DNA of 20,686 bases from an archaeon (GCA_021806865.1 JAKAPU010000028.1:1-20686), one strand, 5' to 3'. Counted from the stretch's first letter, positions 1 to 8,190 are shown. Notes: generated by a model from the letters alone, not told the origin. A program made the numbers and translations.

Positions 1-2
1 CG

Positions 3-215
3 GGTGAAATGTCTCCGAAGCAACTGGCAAACAGCTCGGCAAGCAAGCCCGACAGGCACACTCTTCACAAATACGTGAAAATTCTGCTTGACTTTGGATT
101 CGTCACAGTCAAGAGGATAAGTTATCACGGAGTCGTAAGGTCAAAGCATTTGATTGAAGTCACGGAAAGAGGAAACGAGTTTCTCTTGGCGTGCGGAAGG
201 ATTTTCAAGAAATAG
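3..215 (+). CDS. winged-helix DNA-binding protein, C-terminal part (cut by window edge)
   Basis: The frame is open to the left edge, so the ATG at 9 is probably internal and the true start lies outside the window. The visible 68-70 residues look like the second half of a small archaeal winged-helix regulator: a helix rich in Ser/Ala, a recognition-helix-like segment (HTLHKYVKILLDFGFV), then a two-strand wing with VKRISYHG and a closing ITERGNEF-like stretch (here EVTERGNEFLL). That last motif is typical of winged-helix proteins that end in a dimerising helix. No partner or target can be deduced. A MarR/PadR-like or other small winged-helix family is equally possible. The gene ends in TAG, followed by about 150 bases without a supported gene. 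Confidence 0.6.
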   Translation, partial: GEMSPKQLANSSASKPDRHTLHKYVKILLDFGFVTVKRISYHGVVRSKHLIEVTERGNEFLLACGRIFKK

Positions 216-362
216 TTTTTCCTATCAATTGAGTGTATCGTAAGACTTCCTATCATAACAATGAGCAAATTCCACTTTCGACAGCCACTTATTCGATCTT
301 AGCACTGTTGGGCGCAATCGATAGAGATTGTCGATTATGACGCAACTTCGCATCAGATTGCG

Positions 363-716
363 CTAACGAGTCCCTGATTTCATGGTAATTGGTTTCTGAT
401 ATTGTTCTGTTGCTCTCACCATCGTCTTTCTGGAAAGAGTCATATCAAGTTTGATCAACTGTTTTATCACATCGTTTGAAGTGTCCAGTTTGTACATAGT
501 AGCACGTCCAATTTTCCGAGTCGACCTAACGGCCCCGGATTTCTCAAGCTCCTTCCAATACTTGAAGAAAGTGGCCCTGCTCATTGCTAGATTGCTGGCA
601 ATCTCGTTCTTCGAATAGTCCGATAAGGGGTTGTCCAGAAGAAAGTCAATGATTCTGAGCACCGGGCTCGACCCGAGATATTTTAGTAGCAGTGTCTCGT
701 CGCGTGCGTACGTCAT
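363..716 (-). CDS. winged-helix transcriptional regulator
   Basis: A 117-residue protein starting at ATG 716. Residues about 10-80 form an ArsR/MarR-like winged helix: helix 1 over LLKYLGSSPVLRIIDFLLDN, then YSKNEIASNLAMSRATFFKYWKELEKSGAV as the helix-turn-helix with its recognition helix, and a wing with RKIGRATMYKLD. The C-terminal third (residues 80-117) is basic and may be a dimerisation helix. No metal-binding cysteines are present, so it is not a classical metal sensor. A TATA-like stretch (GTTACATAC on the minus strand, near 741) lies about 25 bases before the start, which suits a leaderless transcript. It is divergent from the broken plus-strand gene at 784-1068, so the two may share a control region. 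The regulated genes are unknown. Confidence 0.75.
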   Translation of the reverse strand: MTYARDETLLLKYLGSSPVLRIIDFLLDNPLSDYSKNEIASNLAMSRATFFKYWKELEKSGAVRSTRKIGRATMYKLDTSNDVIKQLIKLDMTLSRKTMVRATEQYQKPITMKSGTR

Positions 717-783
717 CTTTGATGTCGCAATGTATGTAACAGATCAAGTATTTCAATGCGTGCTCTGAAAGTACAAAAATTGA

Positions 784-1068
784 ACTTACGATTCAGACGA
801 TGAAATAAAAGCAACGATTCTCTTCAAACTCCACAAAAGAGGCAACTGGGGTGCCAGTCACACTGCATTCGATAACCTTCAGAAGGGGTTCAAAGGTTCT
901 GATCTCGGGAAACATGGCGCGAAACGGCTTGATGATCTTGGAAGAGATCTTATTCGTCGGGGTTGGATTATTCCAAAGCCGACAAGCTACGGTTTGCAGG
1001 TAGCTCTTAATCCCAGAGAAAACTAAGCAATACTCGAATTCATGAAGAGGTTCATTCCAGAAGTGTAG
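784..1068 (+). pseudogene. small winged-helix-like protein, decayed (no start codon, in-frame stop)
   Basis: The plus frame from 784 to the TAA at 1024 translates to a coherent basic protein containing KATILFKLHKRGNWGASHTA and later GAKRLDDLGRDLIRRGWI followed by PKPTSYGLQVALNPREN. This reads like a small archaeal winged-helix protein ending in a wing, and I trust it over the longer minus-strand ORF across the same bases, which has no family-like motifs. There is no ATG, GTG or TTG before the conserved part. A TTG at 780 would be in frame if one A of TTGAACT were removed, giving MTYDSDDE. After the TAA the same frame continues as AILEFMKRFIPEV and stops at 1066, which looks like the original C-terminus. 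I infer loss by a start-region indel plus a nonsense change. It is divergent from the regulator at 363-716. Confidence 0.5.
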
Positions 1069-1226
1069 CGGCAATTCAGTCTGCAACTCCTAAGGAGAAG
1101 CAACTGCAAATGGAAGAGAGTTCATTGCAAGTGGGAACAATTCGAGAGACAAATTGCTTGAGGCAATTTATGAGGACACAGAACTAGCCACTCATTACTC
1201 CTTAGTTGTTCCAGATCAAAAGAGAA

Positions 1227-2405
1227 TCAATCATGCAGAAGCAGCGCAACAGGCAGCAAGAGGATGAACGCCCCGCCGGCGACAAAGAAAGTGCTCCTGA
1301 TGCTTATCGCCCCGATCAATCCACCAGCAATTAGCGGCCCTATGGTGTAACCCAGATCTTTGAACGTTGCTATGGCTCCGGTCATCGCAACCTTGTCTTG
1401 GCGCATTATGTCCGACATCCTAGAATACAGCGCGATGAAGATCATGGTATAGCTCACAGTGAATGCGGTCACGAGCACAATCGTGTAAACGAAGTTGCTT
1501 GATAGCGGAATCAACAGGGCTGTGACGGTGGTCATCACAACAGCCAGTGAGAGCATCTTTCTGATTCCATGGGTGTCCATCAGGTGTCCCATTGGAACTT
1601 CGAGGCTGACCGCTGGTAGCAGCGCAACGGTCAATATCACACCTATGAGCGGAATAGATATTCCCTCGTCGTTCAGGAATACAGAGAAGAACGAGTAGTA
1701 AATGTTGATCAGGGCATAGAACAGAATTATCAAGACCACAGTCTTCACGAATTTTCTATCGTGCATGTAGCTTGCGAGTTTGGAAATCTGGAGTTTCAGC
1801 GAAGCCTTTTCCGGTTTGGGGCTTTCTTTGAGGCGGATGGTGACAACTGCAAATGCGATGAAACTCGTCAGGCTCAGTACGTAGAACGGCAGAAAGAAAG
1901 ACAGAATCGAGACGAGTCCTCCCACAATTGGAGATAGCGCTGATGCAAGGTCATTCATGTCTGAGAAAAAGCCAGTTTCCTTTCCCTTCACCGCCTTGTC
2001 CGTGTAGGTGAAGATGTACGCCCAGGAGGTCAGCCACAGAAAGGAGGATGCGAGCCCCCTTCCTATGCTCAGCAAGAGCAATGGGACGAAACCGTTAGCC
2101 TGAGGATAGAGGAGAGCGAGCGCGGAATAAAACAGAAGGACAACCTGGAGTACTCTCTTCATGTTCAACCTGTCCTCGATGAGTCCGAAGGGAATATTGA
2201 GAAAGACGCCCGCCATCGTTGTGACAGAAAGTATCAATCCAGTGAGAAACGCGTTCCCAGTGATGTTGTTGACGTAGATCGAAAAAACCGGAGAAGTTAC
2301 ACCCCAGCCGAAAGTGTAGATGAAGAAGGCCGTGGAGACCGGCAGAATGACCTTGTTGAAGTTGTTGATGTGGCGGAGTTCGCCGAGTTCTTTAAACAGC
2401 TTGCT
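1227..2405 (-). CDS. major facilitator superfamily transporter; start codon missing
   Basis: An integral membrane transporter of about 390 residues with roughly twelve hydrophobic segments. The first segment includes FFIYTFGWGVTSPVFS. The loop between helices 2 and 3 holds PFGLIEDRLNMKR, matching the MFS signature G-x3-D-R-x-G/N-x-R/K, and the second half repeats it as PMGHLMDTHGIRK. The substrate is unknown; drug or sugar efflux-like MFS members have this form. The last canonical start is TTG at 2237, but that would delete helix 1. The true frame is open to 2405 with no ATG, GTG or TTG. An ATG at 2430 begins MQEFCPTLKQ in another frame and would join the transporter frame by a single-base shift near 2395-2400. 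So the gene is either frameshifted (possibly dead), uses a rare start, or carries a sequence error. No operon partner. Confidence 0.75.
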   Translation of the reverse strand, partial: SKLFKELGELRHINNFNKVILPVSTAFFIYTFGWGVTSPVFSIYVNNITGNAFLTGLILSVTTMAGVFLNIPFGLIEDRLNMKRVLQVVLLFYSALALLYPQANGFVPLLLLSIGRGLASSFLWLTSWAYIFTYTDKAVKGKETGFFSDMNDLASALSPIVGGLVSILSFFLPFYVLSLTSFIAFAVVTIRLKESPKPEKASLKLQISKLASYMHDRKFVKTVVLIILFYALINIYYSFFSVFLNDEGISIPLIGVILTVALLPAVSLEVPMGHLMDTHGIRKMLSLAVVMTTVTALLIPLSSNFVYTIVLVTAFTVSYTMIFIALYSRMSDIMRQDKVAMTGAIATFKDLGYTIGPLIAGGLIGAISIRSTFFVAGGAFILLLPVALLLHD

Positions 2406-2565
2406 TCAGCGTCGGACAGAATTCCTGCATGTTTTAAGCTACACTGAAGACTGCCACACCACCCGGACATCGCCACGCATGAGTCTACGCGTAATTCACC
2501 GAAAGACGGAAATTCCGAATTTGCGTAATGAAATCAGCTCAAGACAACAGGGTCAATAGGCTCGA

Positions 2566-2697
2566 TCAGGACAAAAACTGATGTTTTCCCATGTGGCAAT
2601 CCAACTCTCTCGAATGAGCCAACTCATGGCGCTCAAAGTACTTGAAGCCAGCCCTGTACGACTCATGAAAGACAGTAATAGGGGGGAGTCGATGTAT
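2566..2697 (-). pseudogene. possible gene relic upstream of Cdc48
   Basis: Minus-strand frame of about 43 codons without a canonical start early on. It reads as PPITVFHESYRAGFKYFERH, then ELAHSRELDCHMGKH. The aromatic, His- and Cys-containing composition is protein-like, and the opposite strand has no comparable frame. It could be the 3' end of a lost gene or a chance frame. I do not recognise a family. It ends at TGA 2566-2568, in the gap between the MFS gene and Cdc48. Confidence 0.2.
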
Positions 2698-2751
2698 TCA
2701 ATGTCGGCAAACCAAAGGAAGTCAGTTTCGATTGAGTCAGCAAGGCATTAA
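2681..2751 (+). promoter_or_regulatory. Cdc48 leader: G-rich motif and a 19-codon upstream ORF overlapping the start
   Basis: GGGGGGAG at 2681-2688 contains a Shine-Dalgarno-like core. ATG at 2692 and ATG at 2701 open the same short frame, ending at TAA 2749-2751, 17 bases past the TTG start of Cdc48 at 2732. A TATA-like CAGTAATAG (2673-2681) lies about 24 bases before ATG 2701. This may be a leader peptide coupled to Cdc48 translation, or the trace of an indel that removed an older N-terminus. Confidence 0.35.
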
Positions 2752-4900
2752 CCTGAAGGTCCTGGAGGCATACACTCGAGATGTGGGCAGGGGCGTAGTC
2801 AGGTTAGACTACGATGCAATGGACTCTCTCGATGCCTCAACTGGAGATGTTGTCGAGATAAAGGGCAAGCGAAATACTGTCGGCAAATGTCTTCCGCTCT
2901 ATCCTTCGGATGAAGGAAGAGGCGTCATCAGGATCGATGGCCTGATCAGAAACAATTCGGGTGTTGCTATCGGAGACACGGTTACGATTAAGAAGATCAA
3001 GGCGCCGCCAGCTGAAAAGGTCGTGGTCGCACCCCTGGAAGCCATCCCGCCAATCGATGAGAAGTATCTTGCTGATGCACTCGAGAGTGTTCCCGTCACT
3101 AAGGGCGACAACATCATGATTCCCTACTTTGGTGGTCGTCTCACTTTCCAGGTATTAGGCGTCAGCCCGATGGCCGATGCCGTTCTGATCACTCAACGCA
3201 CCATCTTTTCAATCTCAGAGAAGGGGGAGACACTCAGGGGCGTGCCACAGGTGGCCTACGAAGATATCGGAGGACTACAAGACGAAATCCAAAAAGTCAG
3301 GGAAATGATAGAGCTTCCTTTGAGGCACCCTGAAATCTTTGAGAAATTAGGTGTTGAAGCCCCAAAGGGAGTTTTGCTCTACGGTCCTCCGGGAACAGGA
3401 AAGACTTTGCTCGCAAAGGCAGTCGCAAATGAAAGCAATGCGCACTTCATCTCGATCTCCGGCCCCGAGATCATGAGCAAGTTCTACGGAGAGAGCGAAG
3501 CGCGTCTGAGGGAGATTTTCAAGGAAGCAAGAGAAAAGTCTCCGACGATAGTCTTCATAGACGAAATAGACAGCATCGCGCCAAAGAGGGAAGAGGTAAC
3601 AGGCGAGGTCGAGCGGAGGGTAGTTTCCCAGATGCTCTCGCTCATGGACGGCCTCGAGGCGCGAGGGAAGGTAATCGTCATCGCGGCATCGAATCGCCCA
3701 AACGCGATAGACCCTGCTCTAAGAAGACCAGGAAGATTCGATAGAGAAATCGAGATCAAGGTGCCGAGCAAGAAGGGGAGGTTTGAGATTCTACAGATCC
3801 ATACTAGGCACATGCCGCTCACGCAGGATGTGGATCTCGAGAAGCTTTCGTCTGTGGCGCATGGCTTCGTTGGAGCTGATATCGAGGGTCTCTGCAAGGA
3901 AGCAGCGATGAAAACGCTGAGGCGCGTGCTTCCCGAGCTCAAACTTCAGGAAGACAAGCTGACGCCAGAATTCCTGAACAAACTTCAGGTCACGAACGAA
4001 GACTTTCAACTCGCATTCAAGGATGTCACTCCTTCCGCCATGAGGGAGGTGTACATCGAAACTCCGGATGTTCGATGGTCAGACATCGGCGGACTGGACA
4101 GCATCAAGAAGGAGTTGCAGGAGGCGGTTGAGTGGCCACTAAAGTATCCCGACCTTTACAGCACGATTGGATACAGCATGCCAAAGGGGATACTCCTGTT
4201 TGGACCCTCCGGGACAGGGAAGACGCTGCTTGCAAAATCAGTAGCCACGGAGAGCGAAGCGAATTTCATCAGCATACGAGGACCAGAACTTCTTTCCAAA
4301 TGGGTAGGTGAATCAGAAAGAGGCGTGAGAGAAGTCTTCAGGCGAGCTAGGCAGGCATCTCCCTGTATAATCTTCTTCGATGAAATAGATGCGTTAGCTC
4401 CGCTCAGAGGTTTGGGAGGAGACAGCATGGTCACCGAAAGAGTGGTGAGCCAACTGCTTACTGAGCTCGATGGAATACAATCACTGTCGGGTGTTGTGGT
4501 TCTAGCCGCAACGAATAGAATGGACATGGTCGACCCTGCACTCTTGAGAGCCGGACGGTTTGACAAATTGCTCTACATTCCACAACCAGACAAGGACGCG
4601 AGGAGACAGATACTCGTGATCCAGACAAAAGGGAAGCGTCTTGGCTCGGATCTTGATTTGGGTAGAGTTGCTGAAATGACTGATGCATTCAGCGGTGCTG
4701 ACATTACTGCCGTAGTCAACACCGCAGTGTCACTTGTGCTACAAGAGTACCTCGCCGCCCATCCAAAACCAGAGGATGCGAAGCAGCACTCATCGGAAGC
4801 GACTGTGACTATGAAGCACTTCGAGGATGCAATACGCAAAGTCAAGAGTTCGAGAGAAGGCAAGCCATCCGAGAGGCTCGCGGTTTCGTACTACAGGTAA
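2732..4900 (+). CDS. cdc48: VCP-like AAA+ ATPase Cdc48 (VAT family)
   Basis: A 722-residue double-ring unfoldase. It threads proteins through a hexamer using ATP, and in archaea can feed the 20S proteasome. The N domain (residues about 5-165) contains [14 protein letters not shown] and a double-psi barrel. D1 has Walker A GPPGTGKT (218-225) and Walker B FIDEID (275-280). D2 has GPSGTGKT (491-498) and FFDEID (548-553). Both modules keep the arginine-rich second region of homology ([34 protein letters not shown]). The last residues are SYYR, an HbYX-type tail like those that open the proteasome gate. TTG 2732 is chosen because [14 protein letters not shown] matches the family N-terminus; the frame has no ATG before it. 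It is convergent with TBP. The identification is very secure, the start less so. Confidence 0.96.
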   Translation: MSQQGINLKVLEAYTRDVGRGVVRLDYDAMDSLDASTGDVVEIKGKRNTVGKCLPLYPSDEGRGVIRIDGLIRNNSGVAIGDTVTIKKIKAPPAEKVVVAPLEAIPPIDEKYLADALESVPVTKGDNIMIPYFGGRLTFQVLGVSPMADAVLITQRTIFSISEKGETLRGVPQVAYEDIGGLQDEIQKVREMIELPLRHPEIFEKLGVEAPKGVLLYGPPGTGKTLLAKAVANESNAHFISISGPEIMSKFYGESEARLREIFKEAREKSPTIVFIDEIDSIAPKREEVTGEVERRVVSQMLSLMDGLEARGKVIVIAASNRPNAIDPALRRPGRFDREIEIKVPSKKGRFEILQIHTRHMPLTQDVDLEKLSSVAHGFVGADIEGLCKEAAMKTLRRVLPELKLQEDKLTPEFLNKLQVTNEDFQLAFKDVTPSAMREVYIETPDVRWSDIGGLDSIKKELQEAVEWPLKYPDLYSTIGYSMPKGILLFGPSGTGKTLLAKSVATESEANFISIRGPELLSKWVGESERGVREVFRRARQASPCIIFFDEIDALAPLRGLGGDSMVTERVVSQLLTELDGIQSLSGVVVLAATNRMDMVDPALLRAGRFDKLLYIPQPDKDARRQILVIQTKGKRLGSDLDLGRVAEMTDAFSGADITAVVNTAVSLVLQEYLAAHPKPEDAKQHSSEATVTMKHFEDAIRKVKSSREGKPSERLAVSYYR

Positions 4901-5060
4901 GTCGCTTGGTTATTTCTAGGCGAAGGCTGTGAAACATGGTACACCCATTTCGTGAGGGTTCCTGATTCATCCTCGACCAGCGAGATCTTCACTGCGTATG
5001 AAATTCGTGTTTAACGAATGAGAACGTTACAGCTTCACTCTGGTTCCGAATGACAATTGC
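4891..5060 (-). pseudogene. possible frameshifted small gene between Cdc48 and TBP
   Basis: Two adjacent minus-strand frames are both protein-like: one gives AIVIRNQSEAVTFSFVKHEF and is then lost to TGA; the other, one frame away, continues as ISYAVKISLVEDESG, then TLTKWVYHVSQPSPRNN, and stops at 4891-4893. Joined near 5000, they would form a beta-rich protein of about 60 residues. There is no start codon, and a stop lies just upstream of the first frame. The 3' end overlaps the Cdc48 stop by 10 bases in convergent orientation. I do not recognise the family. A chance pair of open frames cannot be excluded. Confidence 0.25.
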
Positions 5061-5098
5061 GCAAGATCAGCGTCAGGCAATTACTGTGCTAGAATAGT

Positions 5099-5659
5099 TC
5101 AAGCGTATATCATTAGTCCTTTTTGTTCTAGAGTCGTGTGAAGGTTGTTCACTGCTCGATAGACATCCGCCTCCGTCCTTCCCCCAGTGCACACTAGCTT
5201 TCCCGAAGCAAAGAGGAGTATTACCGTTTTCGGGTCAGACATTCTGTGGATCAAACCCGGGAATTGTTCCGGTTCGTACATAGATTTCGGGAGTTGACGC
5301 GCAGCTTCTTCCAGGTGGATCCTGCCGCCGAGAGATGCAGACGCAACAATATTTTGAACGACAACCGTCGGCTCATTTCTGATCTCGATCCCACCCTTTC
5401 GCAATTTTTGGACTACGGACTTTACAGCCTTGAAAGCCTGTTCTGAGGATTTGGAGCCGGTGCAAACCATCTTTCCCGAGCCGAAAATCAGTGTCGCGGT
5501 CTTGGGGACCTTCAGTCTGAAGACCAAGCCCGGGAACTGATCAGGATGATATTCGACGTCAGCGAAGGTGCGCGTGATTTGATTCAAGTCGATCGTCTGG
5601 TTTACGCTGGCGGAAGCTACAACGTTTTCTATGCTGATGATTGCTTTGGTTTGCGGCAA
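5099..5659 (-). CDS. tbp: TATA-box-binding protein TBP
   Basis: The archaeal general transcription factor that binds the TATA box and recruits TFB and RNA polymerase. From the TTG at 5659 it is 186 residues (MPQTKAI...), made of the two direct repeats that form the saddle. Repeat 1 has VENVVASAS-like ISIENVVASAS, FPGLVFRLK and FGSGKMVCTG. Repeat 2 has VQNIVASASLGG, FPGLIHRM and FASGKLVCTG. The FPGL phenylalanines and the conserved valines that contact the minor groove are present. A TTG at 5677 would add six residues (MIEQFF) that are not in the family as I know it, and MPQTK is the usual thaumarchaeal N-terminus. The gene is divergent from the thermosome and convergent with Cdc48. A TATA element at 5690-5701 lies 35 bases before this start. 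Confidence 0.95.
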   Translation of the reverse strand: MPQTKAIISIENVVASASVNQTIDLNQITRTFADVEYHPDQFPGLVFRLKVPKTATLIFGSGKMVCTGSKSSEQAFKAVKSVVQKLRKGGIEIRNEPTVVVQNIVASASLGGRIHLEEAARQLPKSMYEPEQFPGLIHRMSDPKTVILLFASGKLVCTGGRTEADVYRAVNNLHTTLEQKGLMIYA

Positions 5660-5689
5660 GAAAAATTGTTCAATCAATGCTCTCCCTAA

Positions 5690-5701
5690 GCTAGTATATA
5701 G
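5690..5701 (-). promoter_or_regulatory. TATA element of the TBP gene
   Basis: The minus strand reads CTATATACTAG just upstream of TBP. Transcription starting about 25 bases downstream would fall near 5670, after the TTG at 5677 and about 11 bases before the TTG at 5659. This supports the shorter start. Confidence 0.55.
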
Positions 5702-5866
5702 GTGAAAAGGAGGTTGAGGAAGATTCGATTTTGGCGAGTATGACGCCCACGAGAGGCTCTAAAGGGACTCCATTTTTACAATTTTCGTCTTGTGGAGACC
5801 ATTTCGTATTCTCGGGACTCGCCTAGACACAGTGGATGTGCTGCTTTGTAGTATCTGATGGTTTGC

Positions 5867-5880
5867 GGATATTCATATCC
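5867..5880. promoter_or_regulatory. GGATAT-TC-ATATCC inverted repeat upstream of thermosome
   Basis: Perfect 6-base arms with a 2-base centre, AT-rich in the middle, 61-74 bases before the thermosome ATG. It could be a TATA element with a leader of about 40 bases, or a binding site for a heat-responsive regulator. There is no direct evidence for either. Confidence 0.3.
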
Positions 5881-5940
5881 AGCGCTAGGCTTATGAGCTA
5901 TTGCAAGTTCTCAATACTCAAGGAGAAGGAAGCAAGAAAT

Positions 5941-7590
5941 ATGTCAGCAACAGTGATTCCCGCTACAACCTCGACCGGTCAGCAGGTACTAATTCTCAAA
6001 GAGGGATCGTCTCAAACCAAGGGCAACGCGGCCCAGCGAAACAACATCAATGCAGCCAAGTTGATTGCAGAGATTGTGAAGACGACTCTCGGACCGAGAG
6101 GGATGGACAAGATGCTCGTGGACGGCATGGGAGACGTGACGATAACAAACGACGGAGCCACAATTTTGAAGGAAATTGACGTGCAGCACCCAGCCGCGAA
6201 GATGATCGTTGAGATCTCAAAGACCACTGACAACGAAGTTGGCGACGGTACAACTTCTTCGGTTGTCTTTGCGGGAGCACTGTTGGAAAAGGCGGAAGAA
6301 CTAATCGACAAGGGAGTACACCCAACTATCATTGTTGATGGGTACTCCAAGGCTGTGGACAAGGCAATAGAGTTCCTGAATGAAATTGCGGTCAAGGTAA
6401 AGCCCGGTGACAAGGCGGCTTTGAAACAGGTCGCGGAGACAAGCATGCAGACAAAACTCGTGGCAAGCGACAGCAACGAGCTCGCCTCGATAATCGTGGA
6501 GGCACTTCTCCAGATAGCTGATCAAAGCGACTCTGGCTACAAAGTGGACATTGACAACGTAAAGGTCGAAAAGAAACCCGGAGGGTCTACCAGCGATACA
6601 AAGTTGATCAAAGGAATCGTTCTGGACAAAGAAGTCGTCCATCCGGGGATGCCAAAGAGAATCGTGGACGCGAAGATCGCACTAGTAAACTCGCCGCTTG
6701 AGATCGAAAAGACAGAGTTTTCTGCTGAAATCAGGATAAGCGATCCCTCCAAAATGAACAAATTCCTAGAGGAGGAGAACTCGATACTTTCAGCGATGGT
6801 CGAAAAGATTGCATCGGCGGGCGCAAACGTTGTGATATGCCAGAAAGGAATCGATGATGTGGCTCAGAGCTTCCTTGCAAAGAAGGGTATCCTTACAGTG
6901 AGGAGGGCCAAGGAATCAGACATGGCAAAATTGGCAAAGGCGACTGGAGCTAGGATGGTCACGAACCTGGACGACCTCACTGAGAAAGACCTAGGCAAAG
7001 CTCAGCTCGTCGAAGAAAGAAAAGTCGAGCAAGACAGGTGGGTCTTTGTAGAAGGCTGCAAGAATCCGAAAGCGGTTACGATACTCGTCAGGGGCGGGTC
7101 GCAGAGGGTGGTGGACGAGGCCGAGCGGAGCATGCACGACGCGATAATGGTCGTGAAGGACGTGCTCGAAAGGCCTGCGATCGTCGCCGGCGGAGGCGCT
7201 CCGGAGGAAGACATTTCCGCGAAAATCAGAGAATACGCAAACAAGCTTTCTGGGCGAGAACAGCTTGCGGTTGTGAAATTTGCGGACGCGCTTGAATCTA
7301 TCCCAAGGGCGCTCGCCGAAAATGCGGGAATGGATCCAATTGACACTCAGGTGGACATCAGGGCAAAGCACGGCCAGGGAAAGACGTGGTACGGTATCAA
7401 CGTACGAACGGGCAAAGTTTCTGACATGATGGGCGACCGAGTGTTGGAGCCAGTAGCGGTCAAGGAGCAGATCATTAGGTCAGCGACGGAAGCGGCAAGC
7501 ATGATACTGCGCATCGACGACGTGATTGCCTCTGGCAAGATGAGTGCCCCAGCCGGTCCACCACCGGGTGCAGGCGGCGGAGGCTACTAA
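5941..7590 (+). CDS. thsA: thermosome (group II chaperonin) subunit
   Basis: A 549-residue subunit of the ATP-driven double-ring chaperonin with built-in lid that folds cytoplasmic proteins. Visible family marks: TTLGPRGMDKMLVD and ITNDGATILKE near the N-terminus, the ATP-binding GDGTTSSVVFAG, a central apical region with VNSPLEIEKTEF and the lid segment, VEGCKNPKAVTILVRGG in the intermediate domain, and a C-terminal LRIDDVIAS followed by a Pro/Gly-rich tail ending GAGGGGY. The ATG at 5941 (MSATVIPATT) is preferred over an upstream TTG/GTG-like extension from 5836 because the extra 35 residues are unlike any chaperonin, and AAGGAG lies at 5920-5925. It is divergent from TBP. The letter of the paralogue cannot be decided from one copy. 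Confidence 0.96.
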   Translation: MSATVIPATTSTGQQVLILKEGSSQTKGNAAQRNNINAAKLIAEIVKTTLGPRGMDKMLVDGMGDVTITNDGATILKEIDVQHPAAKMIVEISKTTDNEVGDGTTSSVVFAGALLEKAEELIDKGVHPTIIVDGYSKAVDKAIEFLNEIAVKVKPGDKAALKQVAETSMQTKLVASDSNELASIIVEALLQIADQSDSGYKVDIDNVKVEKKPGGSTSDTKLIKGIVLDKEVVHPGMPKRIVDAKIALVNSPLEIEKTEFSAEIRISDPSKMNKFLEEENSILSAMVEKIASAGANVVICQKGIDDVAQSFLAKKGILTVRRAKESDMAKLAKATGARMVTNLDDLTEKDLGKAQLVEERKVEQDRWVFVEGCKNPKAVTILVRGGSQRVVDEAERSMHDAIMVVKDVLERPAIVAGGGAPEEDISAKIREYANKLSGREQLAVVKFADALESIPRALAENAGMDPIDTQVDIRAKHGQGKTWYGINVRTGKVSDMMGDRVLEPVAVKEQIIRSATEAASMILRIDDVIASGKMSAPAGPPPGAGGGGY

Positions 7591-7616
7591 CGAATTCTCC
7601 CACTCATTGTTTCGAC

Positions 7617-7903
7617 ATGCGTGTTTTCCATCCAAAAAGGTCGAGACTGACGCAGACTCGAGTTGATAGCACTCACGTGGACTGCCTCGAATGCCGTTTC
7701 AAAGGCGCTTGGGAATCGGATCCAGCAGGACGCTACACGACAGCAGGAGAGGCCGCAGAGCTTCGCATTGTGAGGCTCGAGAACTATTTCGCATTCAAAA
7801 AGAAGCTTCGGTTATCGTTTCGCCGTCTAGTCTGATTACGTGTGAACAAGCTGATGTCGAAGTAAGTATGGACATCGACGTGAGAGAGCAATTTGAGGAA
7901 TAA
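7617..7903 (+). CDS. hypothetical small protein, probably frameshifted
   Basis: Two overlapping plus frames cover this stretch. The first (ATG 7617, stop 7833-7835) has the most protein-like first half: VDCLECRFKGAWESDPAG and TTAGEAAELRIVRLENYFA. After the run TTCAAAAAGAAGC near 7795-7806 it turns into LRLSFRRLV. The second frame, one base off, continues more naturally as EASVIVSPSSLITCEQADVE and ends DVREQFEE at 7903. Joining them at the A-rich run gives one acidic-tailed protein of about 95 residues. A single CxxC pair is present, too few for a zinc site unless it dimerises. I do not recognise the family. It follows the thermosome in the same direction after a 26-base gap, so co-transcription is possible. 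Confidence 0.4.
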
Positions 7904-7921
7904 AGGAAAGTACGTCAATTG

Positions 7922-7956
7922 CTCGCCTGCAACTGATAAATATTGTTGCCGGCGAG
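7922..7956. promoter_or_regulatory. inverted repeat around a TATA-like core
   Basis: CTCGCCTGCAAC (7922-7933) and GTTGCCGGCGAG (7945-7956) are inverted repeats matching at 11 of 12 positions, separated by TGATAAATATT. The core TAAATATT is identical to the core inside the ATPase operator at 14316-14323. It may be an operator on a promoter, or a hairpin ending the thermosome-side transcript (no T-run follows). The next 230 bases hold no convincing gene. On the minus strand a short frame near 7989-8010 ends in a basic KKSKTKKKK tail, possibly a relic. Confidence 0.4.
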
Positions 7957-8064
7957 TCAACGACGGAAGTCAGATGCAGTCGGTTTCTACTTCTTTTTCT
8001 TGGTCTTGGATTTCTTAACTGGCAAAATGGTTTGCACTTCTATGTGCAATGTACTTGCTTAAGG

Positions 8065-8189
8065 ATGTTACCTTTCTTGCCATATGTTACCAAATGTTAC
8101 GTTCTGAAAGAAAGTGTTGTGCGCATCCGAGCCAGACAATGCGCGTTGCATCAATTTTTCAGAAAAGGCTGTTGAAGGAAGAATGTTAC
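8065..8189. repeat. four copies of ATGTTAC in a gene-poor stretch
   Basis: ATGTTAC occurs at 8065-8071, 8084-8090, 8094-8100 and 8183-8189, all in the same orientation. The first three are clustered with spacings of 19 and 10 bases. The last lies just beyond the stop of the small gene at 8191. It may be a protein-binding cluster or chance in an AT-leaning stretch. Confidence 0.3.
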
Positions 8190-8190
8190 G

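Noticed and set aside
793..1086. 97-residue minus-strand ORF starting at TTG
   Set aside because: The plus strand over the same bases encodes a coherent winged-helix-like protein; this ORF has no recognisable motif and weak start support.
2320..2559. 79-residue plus-strand ORF
   Set aside because: Antisense to MFS helix 1; composition typical of a shadow frame.
5836..5940. N-terminal extension of the thermosome
   Set aside because: The added residues are unlike chaperonins and run through promoter DNA; ATG 5941 fits the family N-terminus.
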